Source: Chlorobium sp.
GTDB taxonomy: Bacteria; Bacteroidota; Chlorobiia; Chlorobiales; Chlorobiaceae
Direction of reading: 5' to 3'
Assembly: GCA_028277225.1 (NCBI GenBank)
Contig: JANQHB010000017.1
Location: 44,826-108,825, forward strand
Length of the DNA: 64,000 nt
Position 1 is the stretch's first letter. The number at the start of each line of letters is the position of its first letter. Below the pieces are notes generated by a model. That model was not told the DNA's origin and searched no databases. It saw only the letters and a program-made list of their open reading frames with translations. The translations under genes and the position numbers were made by a program. This document shows, piece after piece, positions 28,834 through 37,424 of the stretch.

Positions 28834-29313
28834 AATATAGGTAAAATACAAGAGAAAATAAAGACCCTTCAAAAGCTGAGCTATGCCAGGAACCGTTGGC
28901 CCGGAAAACTGACTGAGTATGCAGAAAAAGAGCGTCTTCCGGGAGCAAGAAACAGCTACTCGAAAACCGATCCTGATGCCACCTTCATGCACATGAAAGA
29001 GGATCATATGCAGAGCAGTCGGCTCAAGACTGGCTATAACCTCCAGTTGAGCACGTCAAACCAGTGCATTGTCCACTTCAGCCTCCATCAACAATCGACC
29101 GACACAACCACACTGATTCCTCATTTTGATTCATTTAAAACCCTCTATGATCGTCTGCCAGAAGCCATAACGGCCGATGCAGGGTATGGCAGTGAGGAAA
29201 ACTACGTGTGGCTGGAGGCACAGCAAATAAGAGGGTATGTCAAATACGACTATTTCACACAAGGAGCAGCGCAAATCCTCAAAACAACAACCAGCAAAAC
29301 CTATGGCGGATAA
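28834..29313 (+). pseudogene. IS1182-type transposase relic 2 (central fragment only)
   Basis: From the stop at about 28834 the frame is open to TAA at 29313. It reads the central region of an IS1182-type transposase: KIKTLQKLSYARNRWPGKL, then YSKTDPDATFMHMKEDHM, LKTGYNLQLST, AITADAGYGSEENY and IRGYVKYDYF. Both N- and C-terminal parts are missing. The last 13 bases overlap the 3' end of arfB on the other strand. It is nonfunctional. It holds the part that relic 1 at 17776-18289 has lost, but on the opposite strand. Confidence 0.85.
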
Positions 29314-29723
29314 TTGCACGGGCCGTTCTTTCGCATTCTCTTGACCATGCTTCTGTGAGCCTTATCCTCGAGACGCTTTTCTTTTGACCGTGCTGTAGGC
29401 CTCGTCGGCTTTCTTGCCTTCCGGACGACCAGCGCCTCCTGAACAAGCGTTTTAAGCCGATTGTATGCCTCCCGCCGGTTTTGCCACTGAGCCCTGTAAC
29501 TGTCTGCCTTGATAACAATGATACCTTCCCCGGTCAGCCTCCTGTCCTGAAGTTCAAGGAGCCTCGTCTTGCAATGATCCGGCAGCGAAGATGCATGAAT
29601 ATCGAAACGAAGATGAATGGCGGTGGCCACCTTGTTGACATGCTGCCCGCCAGATCCCTGCGAACGGACAGCTCGGATATCTATCTCGGAATCGTCAAGA
29701 GTGATGTTTTCAGATATTTTCAT
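29301..29723 (-). CDS. arfB: Alternative ribosome-rescue factor ArfB (YaeJ)-like peptidyl-tRNA hydrolase
   Basis: This 140-residue stand-alone release-factor domain I hydrolyses peptidyl-tRNA on stalled ribosomes. The catalytic GGQ lies in VRSQGSGGQHVNKVATAIHLRF (about residues 25-27), and the basic C-terminal tail (RKARKPTRPTARSKEKRLEDKAHRS) is the part that enters the empty mRNA channel. The codon-recognition domain of RF1/RF2 is absent, as expected. The 3' end abuts and slightly overlaps an IS relic but the family C-terminus appears intact. Confidence 0.93.
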   Translation of the reverse strand: MKISENITLDDSEIDIRAVRSQGSGGQHVNKVATAIHLRFDIHASSLPDHCKTRLLELQDRRLTGEGIIVIKADSYRAQWQNRREAYNRLKTLVQEALVVRKARKPTRPTARSKEKRLEDKAHRSMVKRMRKNGPCNYPP

Positions 29724-29842
29724 GGCATTTCTCTCGTACGCCTGTACAAATAGGGAGTTTCTTCCATAACGGGAGTGTACGTATATTTTAAAGAATAACC
29801 TTTACGGCAAATCTCTTTTCTTCAACAACCGATACTGTACTC

Positions 29843-30286
29843 ATGAATATCCAGGATATTCTCGAACTGGGCGCAACTGTCATGCGCAATAACAGCGATG
29901 ATGCAACAACTTCACTTGATACAAGTCAGCTATCCTCCGCACTGGAAAACCTCTTCGGAGGAAAGGAAGGAAAACTCGACTTTGGATCGCTGCTTGGAAA
30001 AATGCAGGAATCCGGTCTTGATGACATTGCCGCCTCCTGGCTTGGCAACGGCAGCAATTCCTCTGTTTCAGGGGATGCTATCAGGAACCTTCTCGGACCC
30101 GATAAAATAGCAGCATTTGCATCCATGCTCGGTTTGAGCGAAAAAAGTGCTGAAACAGCCATTGCCGACGCCCTGCCGGAAATGGTCGATAAGGCAAGCC
30201 CGCAAGGCTCTCTTCTGGAAAATATCGTTGATCGTGCAGGCGGACTTGACGGCCTGATTGGTCTTGCCGGAAAATTATTCTCGTAA
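29843..30286 (+). CDS. YidB-like (DUF937) protein
   Basis: This 147-residue, Gly/Leu/Ser-rich, acidic cytoplasmic protein has no signal peptide. The pattern of short helices and glycine turns (LLGKMQESGLDDIAASWLGNGSNSSVSGDAIRNLLGPDKIAAFASMLGLSEKSAETAIADALPEMVDKASPQG) matches the YidB/DUF937 family, whose molecular role is not established. It is divergent from arfB and converges tail-to-tail with the WD40 gene 20 bp away. Confidence 0.8.
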   Translation: MNIQDILELGATVMRNNSDDATTSLDTSQLSSALENLFGGKEGKLDFGSLLGKMQESGLDDIAASWLGNGSNSSVSGDAIRNLLGPDKIAAFASMLGLSEKSAETAIADALPEMVDKASPQGSLLENIVDRAGGLDGLIGLAGKLFS

Positions 30287-30306
30287 GAACAGCCCCGGGT
30301 ATTCCT

Positions 30307-31257
30307 CTATTGTATCGCCCAAAGCTTGATCTTGTGATCGTCACTTCCGCTGACGATCATGCTGCCGTCAGGAGAAATATCGACCGACTGCACTTCATGC
30401 ACATGTCCGCGGTAGGTATGCAGAAGCTTGCCTGCTTCCATGTCCCATAGCCGTACCGACTCATCATTGGCGCAACTGGCCGCCTTCTTCCCGTCAGGAC
30501 TGCAACAGACACTGCGGACACCATCCTCGTGGCCCTCCATGATATGCTTGATGTCACCGTTTGCCGCGTCGAGAATCTTGACAGCTGCGTCTCGGCCGCA
30601 AAGGACGATCAGCGAGTCGTCAGGGCTGAAACAGGTTGAATAGCTGTGCCGGTCACGCGTCTGGTAACCCGCAGTATTCTTGCCGCTTTCCAGATCCCAA
30701 AGCCGTACTAAAGGCTCTTCACCGCAGCTTACCAGTTGTTTGCCGTCATGACTGAAAGCGACGCATTCGATATAGGAGGCATGCCCGGTCAGCGTTTTCA
30801 GCTCTTTTCCCGTTTCAACATCCCACAGCTTGATTGTTGTATCGCGTGAACAGGTTGCGAGGATCTTGCCGTCAGGACTGAACGCAACCATACGAACTTC
30901 GGTATCATGTCCTTTGCACTCATGCAGGCACTTTCCGGTTTCGACATCCCAGATCCTGGCCGTGCTGTCGATACTCCCGCTGGCCACCTTGTCGCCAAGC
31001 GGACTGTAGTCAACACATTTGACCCAGGTCGTATGACCGGCAAGGGTATGAAGAATCTTTCCGGTTTCAACATCCCACAGCATAGCCTTTTCATCAAAAC
31101 TTCCGCTGACAAGTTTTTTCCCGTCAGGACTGAACCGGACACCAAGCACCCTGTCTTCATGTCCTTCGAGAGTCTTGATAAGGGCTTCATCCTCCCTGAC
31201 CTGAGGACGCTTCAGTTCCTCTTCCTTTTTTCCGAACAATTTTGATAAAAAACCCAT
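30307..31257 (-). CDS. Seven-bladed WD40 repeat protein
   Basis: The 316-residue product starts with a short amphipathic, Lys-rich segment (MGFLSKLFGKKEEEL). It continues as seven WD40 repeats of about 41-42 residues, most ending in LWD or IWD (AMLWDVETGK, ARIWDVETGK, IKLWDVETGK, VRLWDLESGK, VRLWDMEAGK, IKLWAIQ). One full beta-propeller results and there is no attached enzymatic domain. Such propellers are protein-binding platforms; the partner is unknown. The start is fixed by the N-terminal Met. It has high internal repetition at DNA level, a possible source of recombination. Confidence 0.93.
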   Translation of the reverse strand: MGFLSKLFGKKEEELKRPQVREDEALIKTLEGHEDRVLGVRFSPDGKKLVSGSFDEKAMLWDVETGKILHTLAGHTTWVKCVDYSPLGDKVASGSIDSTARIWDVETGKCLHECKGHDTEVRMVAFSPDGKILATCSRDTTIKLWDVETGKELKTLTGHASYIECVAFSHDGKQLVSCGEEPLVRLWDLESGKNTAGYQTRDRHSYSTCFSPDDSLIVLCGRDAAVKILDAANGDIKHIMEGHEDGVRSVCCSPDGKKAASCANDESVRLWDMEAGKLLHTYRGHVHEVQSVDISPDGSMIVSGSDDHKIKLWAIQ

Positions 31258-31428
31258 GACGCTGAATATGTTTTGGATTAAGAGGTTGCAGAAGTGTGCA
31301 ACGTTTCATTGTTAGGGACAAAAATAAAAAAAAAGCGGGATTACCAACACACCCGAATATTATAGGAACGAGTAATCATTTGCCCCCACAATAGCAGCAT
31401 TCACATTTCGTATCATCTTCAATACCGT

Positions 31429-31517
31429 AGGGGCAGCCCCCCGTGGCTGCCCGAACGATGGTAACACACAACACGACCTGAAGGAAGACGGGCAGGCACA
31501 GGGGCCTGCCCCTACCA
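31429..31517. repeat. REP-like palindromes in the RAYT remnant
   Basis: GGGGCAGCC...GGCTGCCC (31430-31454) and GGCAGGcacagGGGCCTGCCCC (31491-31513) are GC-rich inverted repeats of the REP type. They stand out from the surrounding AT-richer DNA. A related motif, GGGGCAGG...CCTGCCC, lies at 63839-63865. Confidence 0.6.
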
Positions 31518-31783
31518 ATAATCAAAAATTGTCGTTACCGGATATTGTCCATCGTTTCAAATCCATGACGACGAATGCCTATAGCCAGAGTGTAAGAAAA
31601 CATGAATGGAAACCCTTCAATGGCAAACTATGGCAACGAAATTATTTCGAACGGGTCATACGAAACGAACGGGAATTGCAGGAGGTGCGGGAATATGTCG
31701 TGAACAATCCGCTGAAATGGGCGCTGGACCGGCAGAATCCGGAATACCCCTCACATCGCGAAAGAACGAACGCGGGTGAATGA
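31431..31783 (+). pseudogene. RAYT / Y1-type transposase remnant (C-terminal part)
   Basis: This is the C-terminal third of an IS200-like or REP-associated tyrosine transposase. After a TAG the frame reads GAAPRGCPNDGNTQHD, then GQAQGPAPTNNQKLSLPDIV, HRFKSMTT, FNGKLWQRNYFERVIRN and REYVVNNPLKWALDRQNPEY. The N-terminal HUH motif domain is missing, so it is inactive. A shorter reading from the TTG at 31529 would give 84 residues. REP-like GC-rich palindromes lie within or at its start. Confidence 0.8.
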
Positions 31784-31870
31784 TTATTCGCCCCTACAAT
31801 TTCGGGCGTATTGGTTGTGGAAAATATTTGATGAACATGGGTGGGTGTCAACGATATTCGGGAAAGGGAT

Positions 31871-32266
31871 TCACCATATAGTCTGCACAATGTCCGACTT
31901 GCGGAGATTCTTGTCCGCCGTTACCAGCGGGGCTTTTGTGACGATGGCTGTAGCAGCTATGATCCTGTCGGCAGGATCGCTGTTTATTGTATCGGGCATG
32001 GTTGTTGAAAGCTCTGCTATCTCGGGAGTTATCTCCTGAAACACATACTTTCTGCACGATAAGAGAAGCTCTACAAGCTCCCTGAAGGAAACCTTGATCT
32101 CGATTCTTTTTTTCCTGATCAACATCGCTATTTCCCACAAGGAGATCGAACAGAAATAAAGACCTTCAGTTTGATCTGCTCTTTCTATCACTTCCTGTGC
32201 CTGTTTGCCGAGCAGCTGCGGCTGCAGGGCATCCCAGAGAACCACATGGGTGTCGATTACGATCAT
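31871..32266 (-). CDS. PIN-domain toxin, VapC-like
   Basis: This is a probable type II toxin ribonuclease of 131 residues. The start is set at the ATG at 32266 because it forms a TAATG overlap with the antitoxin stop and gives the family N-terminus MIVIDTHVVLW. The PIN acidic residues are visible: D5, the Glu of SLWEIAML, and the Asp residues of SDPADRIIAATA, with a final Asp in VTADKNLR. It is translationally coupled to a Phd-type antitoxin. Confidence 0.92.
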   Translation of the reverse strand: MIVIDTHVVLWDALQPQLLGKQAQEVIERADQTEGLYFCSISLWEIAMLIRKKRIEIKVSFRELVELLLSCRKYVFQEITPEIAELSTTMPDTINSDPADRIIAATAIVTKAPLVTADKNLRKSDIVQTIW

Positions 32267-32508
32267 TATTTGTCTGCCTCCCACTCTTCATCGAGAGGAG
32301 AAAGCACATCATGCAGCAAGGCCGTTTGAGCTATTTCATTCAGCTTCCTTCTCGCTTCCTGCTGCTTGCTTTCCGGAGGAACAAGACGTGCGACCACCTT
32401 GCCCATCGAGGTGATATCGAGGGTTTCGCCACGCCCGACACGCCGCATTACTTTTCTGAGATTGGCCCGCAATTCACTGACAGCTATCGTTCCCATGGTA
32501 ACTCTCAT
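32266..32508 (-). CDS. Phd/YefM-type antitoxin
   Basis: This 80-residue antitoxin has an N-terminal DNA-binding fold typical of Phd/YefM (VSELRANLRKVMRRVGRGETLDITSMGKVVARLVPP). The C-terminal toxin-binding helix region is acidic (LSPLDEEWEADK). The start could be Met1 or Met5 (MGTIAVSEL). The stop overlaps the toxin start. Autoregulation through the upstream region is expected for the family; the AT-rich 32520-32560 stretch with TACAATCATATTGTA is a candidate operator. Confidence 0.9.
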   Translation of the reverse strand: MRVTMGTIAVSELRANLRKVMRRVGRGETLDITSMGKVVARLVPPESKQQEARRKLNEIAQTALLHDVLSPLDEEWEADK

Positions 32509-32530
32509 TTTTTTAACTCATACATCATCC

Positions 32531-32547
32531 GTACAATCATATTGTAC
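32531..32547 (-). promoter_or_regulatory. Candidate operator of the toxin-antitoxin pair
   Basis: TACAATCATATTGTA is an imperfect dyad about 25 bp upstream of the antitoxin gene. Phd-type antitoxins bind such dyads to autoregulate. The assignment is by position only. Confidence 0.45.
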
Positions 32548-32598
32548 AAAATACCCATAGCAAATCAAATTTTTACATGATGGAAAAAAATGTCCGTT

Positions 32599-33756
32599 TT
32601 ATGCTTTCTTCCCCGAAAAGTTGTAACGCCTTCCTTTCCACTGAGAACCGCTGCCGAACCGGACGAGGAAAAACGAATTGAACGCAATTCCAAGCAGCAC
32701 TATCTGGGAGAAGAGATGCAGGAATGCACCGGCCAGGGGCTGACGAAACCTCCCGGCAATGACCAGTCTGCAGACAAGGGCGATCAGAACCTGAAAAAGA
32801 GGCAGGAAGAACCACGCTGCTGAAAAATCGGCCGTCAGAAAAGAAAAAGCCAAAAATCCGTACGGCACGATATAGACAAGAACCGTCGCCAGCATCAGGA
32901 AAAAAAGCAGAATGGAGTTGTAACCCAGGCCTGCAAAAAGGTTTTTCGAGAAGCCCTGCCATACTTCGGCAAAACTCCGGTACATCCTGCAGCTTACCGT
33001 CTCCATTCCGTCGTAACTTGCCACCTTTCCACCCTCCTTCTTGACAGCTTTGCAGAGCCATACATCCTCGACAAGATCCGAACGAACGGCGCCATGCCCG
33101 TCGAACGCATCGTATGCCTGACGTCGAAACATGAGAAACTGACCGTTTGCAAAACAGAAAGAGGGCGCCGGATTCGCCCGCACAAGCTTCAGCGGCAGAT
33201 AGCAGAGCAGGATAAAGTAGATCAGCGGCACGATCAGCTTTTCCCAGAATGAGTTCATTTCCTGACGGAGAGTGAGGGAAAGCATGTCCGCTCCGCTCTC
33301 CTGCATGGCGGTGACAGATCGTGAAATGCTGTCGGGAGCATGAACGGTATCAGCATCGGTAAAGAGAAGCAACTCTCCGCTGGAAACCTTTCCGAGCTTA
33401 TTGCATGCCCATGCCTTGCCGTGCCACCCGGGGGGCAGCGGGCTGCCATCCAGAACACAAAGACGCGATCGATCATCAGAAGCAACAAGTTTTTCAAGTA
33501 TTTCGCCGGTCCGGTCGGTCGATGCGTCATTGAGAACGATCAGTTCGTATGCGTCGTAATCCTGCTGAAGCAGCGATGTCACACACCGCTCGATGTTATG
33601 CTCCTCGTTCCGGGCGGGAACAAGCACGGAAACCTTTGGCTGTTCGGCCTCGTCGGAAACCGGCGGCAGCACCGGCAGTTCCTTAAGGTTAAGGAGCAGT
33701 ATTGCGAGGAATACAAGGAGGCAGCAAAGGATTATAAGCTGATAGATGAGCAACAT
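32599..33756 (-). CDS. cruC: Membrane glycosyltransferase family 2, candidate chlorobactene glucosyltransferase CruC
   Basis: This GT-A glycosyltransferase has an N-terminal membrane segment (MLLIYQLIILCCLLVFLAILLL) and the GT2 core (VSVLVPARNEEHNIERCVTSLL, LNDASTDRT, LLFTDADTVHAPDS). The acceptor motif region is LVEDVWLCKAVKKEG and QGFSKNLFAG. At least three C-terminal membrane segments follow. It resembles carotenoid-type glycosyltransferases (CrtQ-like). CruC of C. tepidum, which glucosylates 1'-hydroxychlorobactene, lies a few genes from bchK there, as it does here, which is the reason for the name. The ATG at 33756 is preferred over an upstream TTG at 33789. Another GT2 substrate is possible. 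Confidence 0.72.
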   Translation of the reverse strand: MLLIYQLIILCCLLVFLAILLLNLKELPVLPPVSDEAEQPKVSVLVPARNEEHNIERCVTSLLQQDYDAYELIVLNDASTDRTGEILEKLVASDDRSRLCVLDGSPLPPGWHGKAWACNKLGKVSSGELLLFTDADTVHAPDSISRSVTAMQESGADMLSLTLRQEMNSFWEKLIVPLIYFILLCYLPLKLVRANPAPSFCFANGQFLMFRRQAYDAFDGHGAVRSDLVEDVWLCKAVKKEGGKVASYDGMETVSCRMYRSFAEVWQGFSKNLFAGLGYNSILLFFLMLATVLVYIVPYGFLAFSFLTADFSAAWFFLPLFQVLIALVCRLVIAGRFRQPLAGAFLHLFSQIVLLGIAFNSFFLVRFGSGSQWKGRRYNFSGKKA

Positions 33757-33793
33757 ACACGACACTTTGTAACAAGCATAAAATCTCAATGTA

Positions 33794-33833
33794 TATAGGT
33801 CCTATAGGACTTATGGGACCTATAGGACCTATA
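33794..33833. repeat. 13-bp-arm palindromic element, copy 2
   Basis: TATAGGTCCTATA (33794-33806) and TATAGGACCTATA (33821-33833), the same arms as at 6946-6976, here flank a 14-nt loop made of a degenerate extra unit. It lies just upstream of the glycosyltransferase gene, between it and hisG. Confidence 0.85.
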
Positions 33834-33911
33834 AAAACAAGCTGACAACCGTCTAAGCACTCAGCTTTTTAGTAGTAACATGGCCACTCCGGCAAAACCC
33901 GTCTCTCGTCC

Positions 33912-34796
33912 TCAGTCTATGAGCTTGCTGATATCATACTCGAAAATACCTTCAGCGCCCGCACGTTTCAGGTCGGGAATGACCGAGCGTACGACTTTCT
34001 CCTCAACGATCACTTCGAGCGCCACCCAGTTGTCTTCGGCAAGATGTGACACCGTCGGCTGGCGAAGTGCCGGGATGAGCTTTGTGATTTTCCCGAGCGA
34101 AGCCTTGGGAGCGTTCATTTTCAGACCGACCTTGCCCTGTGCGTTAATTGCTCCCTGAAGCAGCATCGACATGTTCTCGATCTTTTCGCGTTTCCAGGGA
34201 TCGTTCCACGATTGACGGTTGGCAATCAGCTTGGTATTGGACTCAAGCAGCACATCGACGATCCGCAGCTTGTTGGCCCTGAGCGAACTTCCGGTCTCGG
34301 TCACCTCGACAATCGCGTCGGCAAGTTCAGGCGGCTTGACTTCCGTTGCGCCCCAACTGAACTCGACATGAGCGTTGACTCCGTTCTTCTCAAGGTACTT
34401 CTTTGCAATCGAGACAACTTCCGTTGCAATATGCTTGCCTTCAAGATCCTTCACCGTCCGTATTGACGAGCTTTCCGGAACGGCAAGAACCCAGCGTACA
34501 GGACGCATGGACGCTTTGGAGTAGACCAGGTCGGAGACCTCGACAACATCTGCACCGGTCTCTATAATCCAGTCCTTGCCGGTCAATCCTACATCAAACG
34601 CTCCGAGTTCGACATAATGCGCCATCTCCTGGGCTCGGATGAGTATCGCTTCAAGTTCGTCGTCCTCTATCGAAGGAAAATATGAACGGCTTTTGACGGA
34701 AAAATGAAATCCTGCCTTTGCAAACAATTCGAGTGTCGAGTCCTGCAGGCTGCCTTTCGGCAGGCCCAGTTTCAAAATCCTTTCAGTTGCGTTCAT
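33912..34796 (-). CDS. hisG: ATP phosphoribosyltransferase (long form)
   Basis: HisG catalyses the first step of histidine synthesis, joining ATP and PRPP. From the ATG at 34796 ([25 protein letters not shown]) the product has 294 residues. This is the long form with the C-terminal ACT-like regulatory domain (about 220-294), which allows His feedback without HisZ. The catalytic part contains [10 protein letters not shown] and the PRPP loop [14 protein letters not shown]. An upstream frame extension would overlap lpxH and is not needed. It follows lpxH by 19 bp. Confidence 0.95.
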   Translation of the reverse strand: MNATERILKLGLPKGSLQDSTLELFAKAGFHFSVKSRSYFPSIEDDELEAILIRAQEMAHYVELGAFDVGLTGKDWIIETGADVVEVSDLVYSKASMRPVRWVLAVPESSSIRTVKDLEGKHIATEVVSIAKKYLEKNGVNAHVEFSWGATEVKPPELADAIVEVTETGSSLRANKLRIVDVLLESNTKLIANRQSWNDPWKREKIENMSMLLQGAINAQGKVGLKMNAPKASLGKITKLIPALRQPTVSHLAEDNWVALEVIVEEKVVRSVIPDLKRAGAEGIFEYDISKLID

Positions 34797-34815
34797 GTGA
34801 TGTACAAGTTCTTGA

Positions 34816-35550
34816 TTATTTAAGTTGCTGCAGGGAAAATCGCTCGTTTTCAAAAACGCCATACGGATATTCCCCTTCAGTCCAGGTACCGAGATTCACA
34901 TAGTCACTCCGCCCGTTAGAGAGTTTCTTGTGACTTTTCATATGGCTGTGGCCGCACACAAAAAAGTCAAACGCTTTGTTTTCTGCAAGCGAATCGGCGT
35001 ACTGAAACAAAAAATCAGCTTCGTAGTGCCTGTTTGACCCGCCATGATTGCGACTGAGACGGGAGAGTTTTCTCATGAGACCGATGGCTATGTCAGGTTG
35101 GATTGCGGAGAACAAAGCCAGATTGAAACGGTTCCGGAAAAGTGAAACAAACAGCCTGTAACCGATATCCTTTGGGTCAAGGCCGTCTCCATGAGTAATG
35201 TAAAAATGCTTCCCTTCTATGACGGGCTCTTTCGCCCCATAGTATGTCCGGACACCGAGCACCTTGCCGAAATAACTGCCAAGCCAGAAATCATGGTTAC
35301 CTGCAAAGTAATGAATATCGACACCATGGCCGATCATCTCCCTCAGCAGGCAGAGAAACGGATTGAAATATTTGGGGATGACATGACGAAACTCCATCCA
35401 GTAATCAAGGATGTCACCGACCATGTACAAGGAGCCTTTCTCACGGGAAACCATTCCGGCAAACTCTGCGAATCGCTCTATTTTCCTGTCTTCAGCCTCT
35501 TCGGACTGCAATCCGAAATGAATATCACTGACAAAGAAGCTTTTCGACAT
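34816..35550 (-). CDS. lpxH: UDP-2,3-diacylglucosamine hydrolase-like phosphoesterase (LpxH)
   Basis: LpxH cleaves UDP-2,3-diacylglucosamine to lipid X in lipid A synthesis at the inner membrane. The 244-residue calcineurin-like enzyme shows all metal motifs: [28 protein letters not shown] and CGHSHMK. The length is typical. lpxA is in the window at 54460, supporting lipid A production. It sits in the bchK, phytol-kinase-like, lpxH, hisG run with short gaps. Confidence 0.88.
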   Translation of the reverse strand: MSKSFFVSDIHFGLQSEEAEDRKIERFAEFAGMVSREKGSLYMVGDILDYWMEFRHVIPKYFNPFLCLLREMIGHGVDIHYFAGNHDFWLGSYFGKVLGVRTYYGAKEPVIEGKHFYITHGDGLDPKDIGYRLFVSLFRNRFNLALFSAIQPDIAIGLMRKLSRLSRNHGGSNRHYEADFLFQYADSLAENKAFDFFVCGHSHMKSHKKLSNGRSDYVNLGTWTEGEYPYGVFENERFSLQQLK

Positions 35551-35573
35551 ACAGGATTGAATAGTGCGTCCCT

Positions 35574-36290
35574 TTAGGCGAGAATGGCCACAAGAGCGAT
35601 TACCGTTACAGGTATAAAAATGTTATCGACTTCTTTCGGGCTTACACCTTCGACTATCGTAGCCGCAACAGAAACGATAAGAATGGTTGAAAGATTCAGC
35701 GATTCGGGAACGATCAGCCAGACAAAAAACAGTCCTGCAAGCAGACTGCCCACGAAAAAGGCAAAGCTTCCTTCCAGGGTTTTTTCACACAAAACCTTGT
35801 ATTTCATTTTACCGAGCTTCATACCAACGATCGGAGCCAGTCCGTCGCCCCATCCCAGGACAGCCATTGCGAGTACTCCGGGAAGCGTCTTGTAGTAAAA
35901 CGTACCACAGATAATACCGACAAGCACAAAATAAAGTGTCCCTTTGAGCAGTTCACGTTTATCGCCGGTCCTTGTCATGGTCTTGATTGCCTGGTCGTCA
36001 TCGGCTGCAAAAAAACCTTTCTGAATAAACAACATGGCCCAGACGACGTATACGGATACATTGAGGTACTGGCTCCAGTGACCATCCTGAAAAAGCGGAA
36101 GAAAAATTATGACCGATCCGGCACAAATATGCGTGATTTTACGACTGATATCTTTCGACAGGTTGTGGTTTGTCACAAGATAGTCCATGAGGGGGGGGAC
36201 AGAGAAAACGTAAACAAAGGTCAGAAAGGCAATGAATACATTATGCCATAATACCGAAAGCCCGAAAAACGTTGTGTCGATAGTACCCAT
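35574..36290 (-). CDS. Phytol/dolichol kinase-like membrane protein (CTP-dependent family)
   Basis: This 238-residue protein has six or more membrane segments and the family features of phytol kinase/CDP-archaeol synthase-like proteins: DISRKITHICAGSVIIF near the N-terminus, LGWGDGLAPIVGMKLGK, CEKTLEGSFAFF and VEGVSPKEVDNIFIPV. In plants and cyanobacteria such proteins phosphorylate phytol for reuse. It begins 27 bp after bchK, so co-transcription is very likely. I infer that it phosphorylates an isoprenoid alcohol (farnesol or phytol) for the tail added by BchK or BchG. A phosphatidate cytidylyltransferase-like role is the alternative. Confidence 0.8.
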   Translation of the reverse strand: MGTIDTTFFGLSVLWHNVFIAFLTFVYVFSVPPLMDYLVTNHNLSKDISRKITHICAGSVIIFLPLFQDGHWSQYLNVSVYVVWAMLFIQKGFFAADDDQAIKTMTRTGDKRELLKGTLYFVLVGIICGTFYYKTLPGVLAMAVLGWGDGLAPIVGMKLGKMKYKVLCEKTLEGSFAFFVGSLLAGLFFVWLIVPESLNLSTILIVSVAATIVEGVSPKEVDNIFIPVTVIALVAILA

Positions 36291-36317
36291 GGTATAGTGT
36301 TTTACGTGATCGTTTGT

Positions 36318-37328
36318 CTATCCATTCATGTACTTGAGACCGATCGCTCCAGCAGCCATGAGGTTATTGACCAGGAACAGAATATTGTTGGCAACCTGAA
36401 ACTGAAGGAACGCCTTGTGTTCGGCAACATCACTCTGACCGATGGCATTGCCGAAACCATCTTCGACCGTAGCTTTCAAAAAGGAGATACCGCCCTTGGG
36501 ATCGCTGTAGAACCTCCACTGAAAAAAGATATTGAGCAGCAATCCGCCGATCATGAAAAACACGAGAGGATAGAGTCCCCAGGAATACTCCAGCCAGGCG
36601 AACACGATAAAAATCATGTCGATAATGAAAAACGAGACGAGAAAGGTGTTCTTGGCGCCGATCATGACAGTCAGGGATTTCAATCCACCCTCCTCGTCGC
36701 CCTTTACAGACTTGAAATCGTTAAGAATGATCAGGGCGACCGCCATGAAGAAGTTCAGACCCGCCATCCAGACAACTTCCGGCCTGATCTCACTGAAAAG
36801 CGCATTTGCAGAGAACCAGGTGATGAAACTGTAGGAAAAGCCGACAGCCGGGGCCGAGGTCAGGATGTTTTTCTTGAGCTTCAACGGAGGGGCCGAATAG
36901 ATATATGAAAGAACAAGGGCAGCAGAAATGGAAGAGGTAATGATCAGCCCCCTTGTCCCTCCTATATATAAACCGAGGAACAAACCGATACCGAGCGCGA
37001 GCGAACAGACGACAATGCTGTTTATCATTGCTTCCTTTTCGGAAAGACGTCCTGAAGGGATCGGCCTGGTCGGCTCGTTCACCCTGTCGAGTTCCAGGTC
37101 GAAATAATCATTGATCGACTGGCTGAAACCTGTGCCGAGAGGGCCGAACATAAGAAAAAGAACCAGAAGAAGCAGGTAATCCTGAAGGGTAGGCTGCATG
37201 GCGCCTGAAGCCATAACCCCGCCTGCCAGGCAGGGAAAGACGCTGATCCAGGTTACAGGATCAAGAATTTCGATATGCGCCCTGACCTTGTCGACAAAGG
37301 TGAATCTGGCATTTGCGGTAACTGACAT
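36318..37328 (-). CDS. bchK: BChl c/d/e synthase BchK (bacteriochlorophyllide prenyltransferase)
   Basis: This UbiA-type membrane prenyltransferase esterifies bacteriochlorophyllide c, d or e with an isoprenoid alcohol (mainly farnesol). The start at 37328 (MSVTANARFTFVDKVRAHIE) has GGAAG 4 nt upstream. The frame stays open to 37403, but that longer version would begin inside the miaB terminator. In the 336-residue form the first diphosphate/Mg motif is NDYFDLELD at 73-81. A second aspartate motif is NDFKSVKGD. About eight membrane helices are present. I choose BchK over BchG because of the cruC and bchJ neighbourhood and overall resemblance; BchG is usually elsewhere. Confidence 0.88.
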   Translation of the reverse strand: MSVTANARFTFVDKVRAHIEILDPVTWISVFPCLAGGVMASGAMQPTLQDYLLLLVLFLMFGPLGTGFSQSINDYFDLELDRVNEPTRPIPSGRLSEKEAMINSIVVCSLALGIGLFLGLYIGGTRGLIITSSISAALVLSYIYSAPPLKLKKNILTSAPAVGFSYSFITWFSANALFSEIRPEVVWMAGLNFFMAVALIILNDFKSVKGDEEGGLKSLTVMIGAKNTFLVSFFIIDMIFIVFAWLEYSWGLYPLVFFMIGGLLLNIFFQWRFYSDPKGGISFLKATVEDGFGNAIGQSDVAEHKAFLQFQVANNILFLVNNLMAAGAIGLKYMNG

Positions 37329-37404
37329 AGCGCTTCCGATATATTGAGAGAGTACCTCTTTCATTTCATTACAAAGCTTGAATTTACAAAGAGCCTCCGA
37401 CATA

Positions 37405-37424
37405 AAAAAACCGCATTACTGCGG
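37405..37424 (-). terminator. Terminator of miaB
   Basis: CCGCA-TTAC-TGCGG overlaps the miaB stop codon. In the minus-strand direction it is followed by seven T residues. It separates miaB from bchK, so bchK has its own promoter in 37329-37404. Confidence 0.8.
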
